A DNA stretch of 64,000 nt from Schlegelella_A sp965246805 (GTDB taxonomy: Bacteria > Pseudomonadota > Gammaproteobacteria > Burkholderiales > Burkholderiaceae_C), in the NCBI GenBank assembly GCA_965246805.1, contig CBDFFO010000009.1, positions 248,001 to 312,000 of the forward strand, written 5' to 3'. A program made the translations under genes and the position numbers. Of the stretch, positions 1 to 8,136 are shown in pieces. The notes under the pieces were generated by a model. That model did not search any database. It was not told where the DNA came from and saw only the letters and a program-made list of their open reading frames with translations. The first letter of the stretch is position 1, and each line of letters opens with the position of its first letter.

Positions 1-2
1 CC

Positions 3-1184
3 TTCATCACGTCGGGCGCCTCCGGACTGACCGGCGTCGTATTTGAAGCGAAGCGCGTGAAGCAGGACGCAGAGCTTTTGTCTCTCGTCTTAGAGCGTGG
101 TCTTCATGCAGTCCTCGATCCACAAACTCAGCAGATGGCCACGGTCGGCGGCTACGGTGAAGCTCTCGGCAAGTTGCCTTGGGCACTGCAGCGCGCACAT
201 ACCCGGGACGATTTCGCGGAAGACCTAGTTCGACGAAAGGTGGTCAGCGGCATCGCTCAATTTGCCCTCAGCCATGGCTTCACCCAAGTTTTAGCTCCGA
301 CCCATCTCCTTGCCGGGCCTGACGATCCTTGGCTCGACATCGATGTCCTGGTGGCACGTGAACTGCGGCTTGCATTGGCCAGCCATGGGGTTAACAACGT
401 TCAGGTCAACTACTCACTCGCTCTGCCCTACGAGGCATTTCGGACAGAGACCAAGCGTCGTGTGATCCTTTCGCGTCTCGATCGACTGCCGGCGGAGAGC
501 CTTTGGCTGAGCGTTGACGGCTGCGGATCAGATAGCTCACCGACTGCGGTGACCCGATATGGCGACGCAGCAGTCGACTTCCATTCGCTTGGCGTGCCGA
601 TCGTCGCAGACCATGTGGGGGGGCTGGTCGGCTTGTCACTGCTCGCGTTCGGAGCGGTCGGAGGGCTATGCCACGGGGTGACCTTCGGTGAGCGTTTCCA
701 GTGCTCCCATTGGCATCAGCCGAAAAAGCCGAGCTCGTTCGGGCAAAGCTTGCGAGTCTATGTACCCCAGTTGGACCTTATGTTGCCGAAGCTCGAAGCG
801 GAAAAGCTCTTCGAATCGGGAGGCAAGGCCAGAAGCCACTTCGGGTGCCGGAACACCGCCTGTTGCTCCCGGGGCGTCGCGGACATGCTGCAGTCGCCCG
901 GCCGGCACTTCCTGTATCAACGTACTCGCGAGGTGGCCGGCCTCAGCCGGATCCCCGAAACCCTTCGCCCGCAACGCTTCCTCGAAGAGCACCTACGGCC
1001 TGCCAGCGATAAGGCACTGGTGGCGACGGGTCTGCCACTTCCCGAGGAACTGGCGAAGAAGTCCCGAGTGCAGAGCAAGCGCCTCAACGATCTTCGTGTT
1101 GCCCTCGGCAGCTACGCACAGGAACGCAGGAATGCAAGCTTCGCTCAACGTCCGCCAACCCGAGCGGCGGGGAACGGGCGCTAG
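3..1184 (+). CDS. Hypothetical protein, 5' end outside window
   Basis: I do not recognise this family. The frame is open from the first bases of the window, and the residues before the first in-frame GTG (position 57) read smoothly into the rest, so the gene very probably starts upstream and is cut by the window edge. About 393 residues are visible. Visible features are a histidine/glycine-rich stretch near the middle (VADHVGGLVGLSLLAFGAVGG), a following CSHWH segment and a cysteine cluster (CRNTACC) about 110 residues before the end, which could bind a metal. The C-terminus is basic. It stops at TAG 1182-1184, 31 bases before the antitoxin gene on the same strand, so the three genes may be co-transcribed. 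No function is assigned. Confidence 0.6.
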   Translation, partial: FITSGASGLTGVVFEAKRVKQDAELLSLVLERGLHAVLDPQTQQMATVGGYGEALGKLPWALQRAHTRDDFAEDLVRRKVVSGIAQFALSHGFTQVLAPTHLLAGPDDPWLDIDVLVARELRLALASHGVNNVQVNYSLALPYEAFRTETKRRVILSRLDRLPAESLWLSVDGCGSDSSPTAVTRYGDAAVDFHSLGVPIVADHVGGLVGLSLLAFGAVGGLCHGVTFGERFQCSHWHQPKKPSSFGQSLRVYVPQLDLMLPKLEAEKLFESGGKARSHFGCRNTACCSRGVADMLQSPGRHFLYQRTREVAGLSRIPETLRPQRFLEEHLRPASDKALVATGLPLPEELAKKSRVQSKRLNDLRVALGSYAQERRNASFAQRPPTRAAGNGR

Positions 1185-1215
1185 GCGTGACAACTTTTTT
1201 CATAGGAGGCCAGCT

Positions 1216-1554
1216 ATGAGCAATGCGATTGCTCGCCGACTCGAGGCGATTCAGACCAAAGGTGCGATGCGCTCGGCAGATGTCGCGAATGTGCTCTCGG
1301 TGCGACCTGAGACCGTATCTCGATGGAACCAAGGGAAGGCGTTCCCTCATCCGAGCACTGAGAAGCAACTCCTGGAGCTCGAATTCATCGTCGATCAGTT
1401 GTCGGACTTTTATGAACCTCAGGAGGCGCGGCTCTGGATGTTTTCTCGGCAAAAGGCGCTCGGAGGCGAAATCCCGGCGGACTTGATCCAGAAGGGCCGA
1501 GTCGACGAGGTGCTGAAGGCGATGAATCAGCTTCGCGACGGCGTGTTCGTTTAG
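1216..1554 (+). CDS. Xre/MbcA/ParS-type antitoxin
   Basis: A 112-residue antitoxin of the Xre-RES type II toxin-antitoxin family. The N-terminal half carries a helix-turn-helix-like region (ADVANVLSVRPETVSRW). The C-terminal half has the toxin-binding domain pattern (GGEIPADLIQKGRVDEVL followed by a leucine and LRDGVF end) typical of DUF2384/MbcA/ParS proteins. The ATG at 1216 is chosen because a GGAGG ribosome site lies at 1205-1209. It sits 18 bases upstream of the RES toxin gene, the usual antitoxin-first order. By family knowledge it should bind and neutralise the RES protein and repress its own promoter; neither is visible directly. Confidence 0.85.
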   Translation: MSNAIARRLEAIQTKGAMRSADVANVLSVRPETVSRWNQGKAFPHPSTEKQLLELEFIVDQLSDFYEPQEARLWMFSRQKALGGEIPADLIQKGRVDEVLKAMNQLRDGVFV

Positions 1555-1572
1555 CCAACAGCTTCCAGCTCA

Positions 1573-2115
1573 GTGATTCACGACACCGAGTTGCTCGATC
1601 GGCTCTCGGAACTTCCGACGGAGAGCTTTGGCGGAGAGGTGTATCGAGCGACACGACGGAGCCTAGACCCGCTGCTCGCATCTGCCAGCGGAGGGCGCTG
1701 GGGTCCGCCTGGTGGGCCGAGCGTTTTGTACACGAGCTTGGCACGAGAGGGTGCACTCGCGGAAATTTCATATCACTGGTCACAGTACACGCCCCGACCC
1801 AGCAAGCCCGCAATGCTCCACGTGTTGCGGGTTTCGGCACACCAGACACTTAGGCTGATCCGCGCGGATCTCGCTTTGCTCGGTGTCCCTGCCGATGCCT
1901 ATTCGAGGCCCAATCAGCCGCGCACCCAAGAGATCGGAGCCGCTGTTGAGTTCTTGGGATGCGACGGCCTCATCGCACCGTGTGCGCGTTGGGACTGCGA
2001 GAACCTCATGCTGTTTCCCGACAGCGCTTCATTTCGCGGGACACTAGAGCCCCTGAGGCAGGAGGAGGTGGACTGGCTCCAATGGGCGCGAGACAACAAC
2101 TTCGTGACCGACTGA
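1573..2115 (+). CDS. RES-domain toxin
   Basis: A 180-residue RES domain protein, the toxin partner of the gene upstream. Family members such as MbcT and ParT attack NAD+ or ADP-ribosylate a host enzyme. Visible motifs are the early arginine (VYRATRR), the GRWGPPGGPSVLYTS core with the conserved arginine, tyrosine and serine, and the glutamate in REGALAEI. These correspond to the R, E and S residues that name the family. The length is normal for a single-domain RES protein. The start is GTG at 1573. The gene follows the antitoxin by 18 bases and probably depends on the same promoter. No truncation is seen, so the pair looks functional. Confidence 0.87.
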   Translation: MIHDTELLDRLSELPTESFGGEVYRATRRSLDPLLASASGGRWGPPGGPSVLYTSLAREGALAEISYHWSQYTPRPSKPAMLHVLRVSAHQTLRLIRADLALLGVPADAYSRPNQPRTQEIGAAVEFLGCDGLIAPCARWDCENLMLFPDSASFRGTLEPLRQEEVDWLQWARDNNFVTD

Positions 2116-2560
2116 CAATGCGGCGGTATGGCGGCGCGCAAAGCGTGTGCGTCGGCCGCAGCTCCGCCGCGAGCAACCAGGGCGCTCGTCTTTCGCAAAG
2201 CGCCGTCGCCGAGGGGCGGAGTACTTCGCCTCTGCGACTAGTTTGTTGAGCTCAACAGCGGCCCTGATCCCGCGGCGTCCGATCGGCACTCTGTGAGGTA
2301 GTGCACGGCCGCACACCTCCAAGGTTGCATTCTTGTGTACGCTGAGCCGGCCGATCAGGGAGATACCGCGACATGAAGCTCGGACGAGCCGCGTTTGTCC
2401 GAGGTGGCGAAATGCCGCTGGCGATGGCATCCCAGGTGGCTTCTATGCGTATTCGTATTGCCCGACGCTCGTTTGTTGGGGTCGCTAATTAGGGGCGGCC
2501 AGGAGAGTGAATGATTGCGACTCCGTGGGATTCCATCGACGCTGCGACACTTGAGTGAGC
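2116..2560. other. Gene-free spacer between RES toxin and IS element
   Basis: About 445 bases with no credible gene on either strand. Short open frames here lack ribosome sites and resemble no family I know. No terminator hairpin with a T-run is evident. It may be a remnant of the sequence into which the IS element inserted. Confidence 0.5.
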
Positions 2561-2658
2561 TGGCCCCCTGAATGACCGGACACGGTCCATCGCTTATCTT
2601 TACGGATAGGAGTAGGACTGTGAATACGACTAGACATAGCGAGACGATCGAGGTAGTC

Positions 2659-3012
2659 ATGAGGGACCAGCGCCGGAGGCGCTGGTCCCTCATCGAGAAG
2701 GAGGCGCTGGTGAGGCGGACCTACGAGCCCGGCATGAGCGTCTCGCTCGTGGCCAGGACCGAGGGAGTCGCGGCGAGCCTGCTGTTCCAGTGGCGCAAGC
2801 TCGAGCGTCAAGGCGCATTGACCGCGGTGCAGGCCGGCGAAGCCGTGGTGCCTGCCTCCGAGCTGGCGGCCGCGCGCACCGAGATCTCCAAGCTGCAACG
2901 CATCCTCGGCAAGAAGACCCTCGAGAACGAGATCTTGAAGGAGGCCGTGGAGTACGCCACCGAAAAAAAGTGGATTGCGCGCTCGCCCTTGTTGCCCGGG
3001 GACGGCGAGTGA
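2659..3012 (+). CDS. IS2-type transposase OrfA
   Basis: 117-residue OrfA with an N-terminal helix-turn-helix (residues about 1-55) and a leucine-zipper-like stretch near the C-terminus (ISKLQRILGKKTLENEIL). It recognises the IS ends and is the N-terminal half of the OrfAB fusion transposase. ATG 2659 is preferred. An in-frame ATG at 2572 exists but lies inside the terminal repeat. The slippery run of seven A residues falls 40 bases before its stop. Confidence 0.8.
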   Translation: MRDQRRRRWSLIEKEALVRRTYEPGMSVSLVARTEGVAASLLFQWRKLERQGALTAVQAGEAVVPASELAAARTEISKLQRILGKKTLENEILKEAVEYATEKKWIARSPLLPGDGE

Positions 3013-3899
3013 AGCCCGTGTGCGAGGCGCTCGGCCTGGCGCGCTCGAACGTGCAGGCCCGCAAGAGCAGACCGTTCGCATGGCTCGACGGGCGAACCCG
3101 GCGCACCCCGCGAAGTGACAGCGAGTTGCTGGCCGAGATCCGTGCGCAGATCGCCGAGCTGCCCAGCTACGGCTACAGGCGCGCCTGCGCGCTGGTGAAC
3201 CAGCAGCGTCCGATCGCCACGCCACGCGTGAACCCCAAGCGCGCCTATCGCGTGATGGCTGGCAATGGCTTGCTGCTGCCGAAGGCGCCGCAGCGTGCTC
3301 GTTCGAGCCGGCCGCACAAAGGCGTCGTCGCCGTACCGATGAGCGACACCCGCTGGTGCTCCGACGGCTTCGAGATCAAGTGCGACTCCGGTCAGACCGT
3401 CACCGCCACGTTCGCAAAGGACTGCTGTGACCGCGAGATCCTGGCCTTCCGGGCGTGGGAGGGCAAGGGGCTTCCTGGCGAACCAGTCAGGGAGATGCTG
3501 ATCGAGGCGGTGGAGAAGCGCTTCGGCTCGGTGGAGGCCGTGCCCGCTGGCCACAGGTTGGAGTTCCTGACGGACAACGGCGGCGCCTACATCGCGCACG
3601 ACACGCGGCGCATCGCCAGGTCGCTCGGCCTGACACCGATCAACACGCCCGTCTGCAGCCCGCAGAGCAACGGCATGGCCGAGAGCTTCGTCAACACGTT
3701 CCGCCGCGACTATGAGAGCAGGATGGACCTGAGCAACGCGCCAACAGTGCTGGCCCAGCTCGCTGCTGCCTTCGAACACTTCAACGAGGTCCATCCTCAC
3801 TCGAGTCTGAAGATGCGATCGCCGCGCCAGTTCAGGCGGCAACGGGCTGAGCAGACGCGCCGCGCTCAACTCGAACATCCGGCGCTACATTGCGAATAG
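2967..3899 (+). CDS. IS2-type transposase OrfB (DDE), made by -1 frameshift
   Basis: About 310 residues in the -1 frame relative to OrfA, probably translated by slippage on the A-run at 2963-2969 to give the OrfAB transposase. It has the HTH_21-like region (LPSYGYRRACALVNQQ) and the rve catalytic core: first aspartate in WCSDGFEIKCDSG, second in FLTDNGGAY, glutamate in NGMAESFVNTFRRDY. The CSDGFE and TFAKDCCDRE patterns are characteristic of the IS2 subgroup. No internal stop or frameshift is seen, so it may still be active. Confidence 0.82.
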   Translation, partial: KVDCALALVARGRRVKPVCEALGLARSNVQARKSRPFAWLDGRTRRTPRSDSELLAEIRAQIAELPSYGYRRACALVNQQRPIATPRVNPKRAYRVMAGNGLLLPKAPQRARSSRPHKGVVAVPMSDTRWCSDGFEIKCDSGQTVTATFAKDCCDREILAFRAWEGKGLPGEPVREMLIEAVEKRFGSVEAVPAGHRLEFLTDNGGAYIAHDTRRIARSLGLTPINTPVCSPQSNGMAESFVNTFRRDYESRMDLSNAPTVLAQLAAAFEHFNEVHPHSSLKMRSPRQFRRQRAEQTRRAQLEHPALHCE

Positions 3900-4048
3900 G
3901 CTGTGTCCGGTTATGCAGGGGCAAGACCATTGCCACGTTCGTCGCCGCGATCGCAGGCCGCGTTGAATCCGCCGGAATCGGCAAGGAAATCAACGAGATC
4001 GTTGATGCGCCCCGATGTCCGCGTCACGGTTACACGCACAATGCCGTT

Positions 4049-6979
4049 GTGCTGACGTCTCTGCACCCCGCCCAGCGCCGCTATCTCGCCGAGGATCTCG
4101 TCCGCCTACGCCGCTCCGACGAACAGCGCCGCTATTCCGCGCCGCAGCGCGCCGCCAAAGTTGACGCCAACCCGCACCAAATCGACGCGGTGATCTTTGC
4201 GCTCGCGCGCCTACGCGAGGGTGGCTGCATCCTTGCCGACGAGGTCGGCCTCGGCAAGACGATCGAAGCCGGCCTCGTGATCGCTCAACTGCTCGCCGAG
4301 GGCGCTCGACGCATCCTGCTCATCACGCCCAAGCCGCTCCTAGGACAGTGGCGGCAGGAGCTGTACCAGCTTTTCTCAATCGACGCGCACGAGGCCGTCG
4401 GCGAGCTCGGCAGCTTCGACGGTGACGGCGTCTTCCTTGTCGGCCGCGAAGCCGCCGGCAGCGAGCGTGGCCGCGGGGCGCTCGAGGTCTGCGCCCCCTT
4501 CGACCTGTGCGTGATCGACGAGGCGCACGAGATGTTCGCCGGCATCCACAAGCGCTTCGACAAGCTCGGCGACTACGAGGACGACTCGGCGCACGCCGTC
4601 ATCGCCGGACGCGTCTACGACTTTCTGCGACGGCGCCATACACCGGTGATGCTGCTGACGGCCACGCCGATCCAGAACAGTCTCGACGAGCTTTGGGGAC
4701 TCGTGCACTACGTCGATCCGATGGGGACGCTGCTTGGCGATCTGCCCACCTTTCGCGAATTGTTTTGCAACGCCGACGACCGCCAAGTCATCCCCGGTCA
4801 GGAACAGGAACTACGCAGCCGCCTCGGCAGCGTCGTCCAGCGCACCCTGCGCCGCGATGCACAGGGCTTTCTGGAAAAGCCCTTTGTCGGCCGCCAAGCG
4901 CGGCTCTTCGACTACACGATGAGCCCCGACGAGAAGGCACTCTACGAGGACGTCACGCAGTACCTTCTCGAGCCCGGCATCGCCGCGTTTCGAGGCAACC
5001 AGCGCCAGCTGTTGCTATTGAGCTTTCACCGCCTGATGGCGTCGTCGACGCGGGCGCTGGCCGCGGGCCTTGACGGCGTCGTGCGCCGCTTGCGGCGGCT
5101 CCTGGACAGCGACGTTGCTGGCGACGAGGGCGCCGACGCCGAACTGCTCGCCGACCTCGAGGCTGGTGACGACGAGCCCGCGCCTGTCGCCCGCGAGCAA
5201 GGCGCCCCGCGACCTCCCGCCGCTGCCGTGCGCGGCGAACTGCGCCGCGTCGAGGACTTCGTCGCACGTGCTCGCGCGCTGGGCGCCGACGACGGGAAGA
5301 TGCGCGCGCTGCTGCAGGCACTGCGCTTCGTCCTCGAACGCCCGGGTTGTGCGCGCAAGCTCGTCATCTTCACCGAATCCCTCAAGACCCAGACCTACCT
5401 GCGCGAGAGGCTCATCGACAGCGCCCTCGTGACCGACGAGCAGGTCACACTCTTCGCCGGCACCAACGAGGGGCCGCGCGCGCAGCAGGCGCTGCAGCGC
5501 TGGATCGACGAGACCAAGCCGACAGCTGCGCAGCGCCGTTCGCGCGACATCGCCGTGCGCTTGGCGCTCGTGCACGAGTTCCGCACCCGCTCGAGCGTCT
5601 TCATCGCCACCGAGGCCGGAGCGAAGGGCCTGAACCTGCAGTTCTGCGACACCGTCGTCAACTACGACCTGCCGTGGAACCCGCAGCGCATCGAGCAGCG
5701 CATCGGCCGTTGCCACCGCTACGGCCAGCAGCGCGACGTCACCGTCATCAACTTCCTCGCCCGAGACAACCTCGCGCAGCAGCTGACGTTCGAGATCCTT
5801 AGCCAGAAGCTCGAGCTGTTCGGCACCGTGCTCGACGCGTCCGACCAAGTGCTGCACCGCGCGAGCGGCGACCTGCGCGGCGAAGTGCTCGTCAGCGTGC
5901 TTGGAGCCGAGTACGAGGCCGAGCTGCGCCGCATCTACGACCGGTCACGCACGATCGAGGAGGTCACCGCTGAGCTGCAGGCGCTGCGCGACTCGATGGT
6001 CGAGGAACGGCGCCGCTTCGAGGAGGCGCATGCGCGCACCGCGGGTCTCATCGAGCAGCATTTCGACGGCGGCATACAGGGGATCTTTCGCGGCTACCAG
6101 CAGCGTGTTCCTTTAGCACTGGCCGAGCTCGACCGCGACCTTGCCGCCGTCGTAGAAGCCTGGTTGGCTGCCGAAGGCATCGCCCACGAGCGCTTCGTGA
6201 ACGAGGGAGAGGAAGGCCAATGCCTGCGGGTCTCGGCGTCGCCGCGGCTTCCAGAGGAGTTCCGCGACGGCAGCATCGCCGCGATCGGATCGTCGCGCCA
6301 GTACGCCGGGTTGTCTCTGACGCACCCGCTGGTGCGCGGCGCGGTAGACGCGGCAAGGACAGCGCCGGGGAGGATGTCGGCGACCCTCGCCTCAGACGCC
6401 TGGTCCGGCAGGCGCGGCCGGCTGCGGCTGCTGCGGCTGTCGTGGTCCGGGTTCGAGAAGGTGCAGGAGTTGGTGCCGGTGCTGGTCTTCGACGATGGCG
6501 AATCCCCGGGGGTCGACGCGGCTCGGAAGCTCCTGCACGCACCGATGAGCGATGGCGGGCCGCTCGAGACCGACGTCGACGACGAGGCGCTTCAAGACGC
6601 CACCGACCAGGCGCTCTTCGAGATCCAGGCCGCGGTCGACGAAGAGGAGCACAAGCGCTTCGAGCGTGCAAGCGCGCAAGCCGAGCGCTTTATCGAGGAC
6701 CGCTTGCTGGTCAAGCGGCGGCGGCGCGCGGAGCTGGAGGAACGCCTGGAGCAGGGACGCCAGCGCCGCGACGGCGCCACCGGGTCCGACGCGCGCTCCG
6801 AGGCCGAGAAGACCGTGCTGTCACTCGCCACCGAGCTCGACGAGATGGGCGCCGCGATAGAGCGGCTCGAGCGCCGTGACAACGAAACCTTCCAACGCTA
6901 CCTCGAGCACATCCAGCGGCGCCGCTACGCTCCGCCCCTCGTCGAGCGGCTGTTCGACCTGGACCTGGAAGTCCGATGA
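4049..6979 (+). CDS. SNF2/RapA-type DEAD/DEAH helicase
   Basis: A 976-residue SNF2-family ATPase, expected to translocate on DNA or remodel nucleoprotein complexes. The motifs are complete: a HQIDAVIFAL lead-in, motif I DEVGLGKT (about residue 64), motif II DEAH (about 157), motif III LTATP (about 204), and in lobe 2 the motif VI stretch QRIGRCHRYGQ (about 550). The last 300 residues are charged and probably coiled coil. The frame is open back to 3890, but that stretch overlaps the IS end. GTG 4049, just before the conserved-looking SLHPAQRRYLAEDL, is my preferred start. The stop overlaps the next gene's ATG (ATGA), so it heads an operon with the SbcD-like and SbcC-like genes. The IS upstream may have changed its promoter. 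Confidence 0.85.
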   Translation: MLTSLHPAQRRYLAEDLVRLRRSDEQRRYSAPQRAAKVDANPHQIDAVIFALARLREGGCILADEVGLGKTIEAGLVIAQLLAEGARRILLITPKPLLGQWRQELYQLFSIDAHEAVGELGSFDGDGVFLVGREAAGSERGRGALEVCAPFDLCVIDEAHEMFAGIHKRFDKLGDYEDDSAHAVIAGRVYDFLRRRHTPVMLLTATPIQNSLDELWGLVHYVDPMGTLLGDLPTFRELFCNADDRQVIPGQEQELRSRLGSVVQRTLRRDAQGFLEKPFVGRQARLFDYTMSPDEKALYEDVTQYLLEPGIAAFRGNQRQLLLLSFHRLMASSTRALAAGLDGVVRRLRRLLDSDVAGDEGADAELLADLEAGDDEPAPVAREQGAPRPPAAAVRGELRRVEDFVARARALGADDGKMRALLQALRFVLERPGCARKLVIFTESLKTQTYLRERLIDSALVTDEQVTLFAGTNEGPRAQQALQRWIDETKPTAAQRRSRDIAVRLALVHEFRTRSSVFIATEAGAKGLNLQFCDTVVNYDLPWNPQRIEQRIGRCHRYGQQRDVTVINFLARDNLAQQLTFEILSQKLELFGTVLDASDQVLHRASGDLRGEVLVSVLGAEYEAELRRIYDRSRTIEEVTAELQALRDSMVEERRRFEEAHARTAGLIEQHFDGGIQGIFRGYQQRVPLALAELDRDLAAVVEAWLAAEGIAHERFVNEGEEGQCLRVSASPRLPEEFRDGSIAAIGSSRQYAGLSLTHPLVRGAVDAARTAPGRMSATLASDAWSGRRGRLRLLRLSWSGFEKVQELVPVLVFDDGESPGVDAARKLLHAPMSDGGPLETDVDDEALQDATDQALFEIQAAVDEEEHKRFERASAQAERFIEDRLLVKRRRRAELEERLEQGRQRRDGATGSDARSEAEKTVLSLATELDEMGAAIERLERRDNETFQRYLEHIQRRRYAPPLVERLFDLDLEVR

Positions 6980-8136
6980 CCGCCTGGGGGGACGACGACA
7001 TCATGCTCAAGCTCGTTCACACGGCGGACTGGCACCTCGGGCGCACGTTTCGCAGCTTCTCCGAAGAGGGCGCGCTCAAGCTCAGCCGGGCACGCATCGA
7101 AGTCCTGGACCGCATCCTGCATGCCGCCGACCGCCACGCTGCCGACGCCCTGCTCTGCGCGGGCGACCTCTTCGACGACCCCCACCCGGGACGCGCGTGG
7201 TGGGAAGAAGTCGCCGCGCGCCTTCAGAAGGCCGGAAGCCGGCGCCCGATCTTCCTGCTGCCCGGCAACCACGACCCGCTGACCAACGATTCGGTCTGGG
7301 GAGCGGAACATCCGTTTCGCAAGCTGCTGCCGGCGTGGGTGCACGTCGTCGACCGCGACGACTTCGAGCACGTCTTCCCCAACGGCGCCGTCCTATATGC
7401 CGTGCCGTGCCGTTCGAAGGCCGGGCAGCGCGATCCGACCGAGCTTATTCCTCGGCGGGCGTCCGGCGATACACGCATCCGTGTCGGCATGGTCCATGGC
7501 AGCACCTTCGATGCCGGCGACTGGCAGACCAATTTCCCGGTGGCCCGCGATGCGGCGCGGCTGTGCGGTCTGGACTACCTCGCGCTCGGCGACACCCACG
7601 GATTCAGGTTCGTGCCGCCGGAATGCAAGGTGCCGCCGACGATCTACCCCGGCGCGCCCGAGCCGACTGCGTTCGACGAGAAGGATCCGGGGAAGATTGC
7701 AGTCGTTTTCATCGACCGTCAGCGCCGGGCGATGGTGCGAGCGGAGCCCGTCGCGCATTGGACCTGGGAGGAGCACGAGATCACGTCGATGGCGCAGCTG
7801 CGCGATCTCACGAATCGCTCCGACCTTGCCAATCGCGTGCTGCGCGTCGTGGTTCGCATGGAAGTGTCGGCGCCCGAGTATGACGAGGCCGAGTCGATGC
7901 TCGAGAGCTTGCAGGGAACAGCTGCGCGGCACGCGCGCGCCGGCGTTCTGGCGCTTGATCGAGACGCGTTGCAGCTGCAGACGGCGACGGTCGCCGACCA
8001 TTGCACCGACCTGCCGACAGTGCTGCAGGCGGCAGTGCGGCAGCTACAGGACCTGGCGAACGATCCCGGGCGCCGTGCCGTCGCTGAACGCGCGCTGTTC
8101 CACCTGTATCGCACTGCCAAGCACCGGACCGCCTGA
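6976..8136 (+). CDS. SbcD/Mre11/YhaO-like metallophosphoesterase
   Basis: A 386-residue calcineurin-like phosphoesterase of the SbcD/Mre11 type, expected to cut DNA with two metal ions in complex with the ATPase encoded next. The metal-binding motifs appear in order: TADWHLG (about residue 17), AGDLFDD (about 62), PGNHD (about 97), GMVHG (about 171) and GDTHG (about 204), where canonical SbcD has GHTHG. The C-terminal 150 residues would form the capping and partner-binding part. The ATG at 6976 overlaps the helicase stop. ATG 7003 (MLKLVHTADWH) is an alternative that fits family N-termini better. The stop at 8136 overlaps the SbcC-like start by one base, so the two proteins are probably made together. 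Confidence 0.86.
   Translation: MTAWGDDDIMLKLVHTADWHLGRTFRSFSEEGALKLSRARIEVLDRILHAADRHAADALLCAGDLFDDPHPGRAWWEEVAARLQKAGSRRPIFLLPGNHDPLTNDSVWGAEHPFRKLLPAWVHVVDRDDFEHVFPNGAVLYAVPCRSKAGQRDPTELIPRRASGDTRIRVGMVHGSTFDAGDWQTNFPVARDAARLCGLDYLALGDTHGFRFVPPECKVPPTIYPGAPEPTAFDEKDPGKIAVVFIDRQRRAMVRAEPVAHWTWEEHEITSMAQLRDLTNRSDLANRVLRVVVRMEVSAPEYDEAESMLESLQGTAARHARAGVLALDRDALQLQTATVADHCTDLPTVLQAAVRQLQDLANDPGRRAVAERALFHLYRTAKHRTA

Larger units (their letters stand above)
2561..3924 (+). mobile_element. IS3-family element, IS2 subgroup
   Basis: A complete-looking IS of about 1.36 kb. The left end (2561-2583) begins TGGCCCCCTGAATG and runs into ACCGGACAC. The right end (3902-3924) read in reverse begins TTGCCCCTGCATA and reaches the same ACCGGACAC, so the two ends are imperfect inverted repeats of the IS2 type. 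Inside are an orfA and an orfB in the -1 frame with a run of seven A residues (2963-2969) at the overlap, the expected slippage site. I could not find a matching direct repeat in the flanks, so the exact outer limits are uncertain by a few bases and flanking DNA may have rearranged. The element lies directly upstream of the SNF2 helicase operon. Confidence 0.82.

Noticed and set aside
2808..3878. Long minus-strand open frame across the IS2-type transposase
   Set aside because: Shadow of OrfB in G+C-rich DNA; no domain, and the plus strand has the full DDE core.
3890..4048. N-terminal extension of the SNF2 helicase into the IS end
   Set aside because: The extra residues derive partly from the IS terminal repeat and do not resemble the family; GTG 4049 is a better start.
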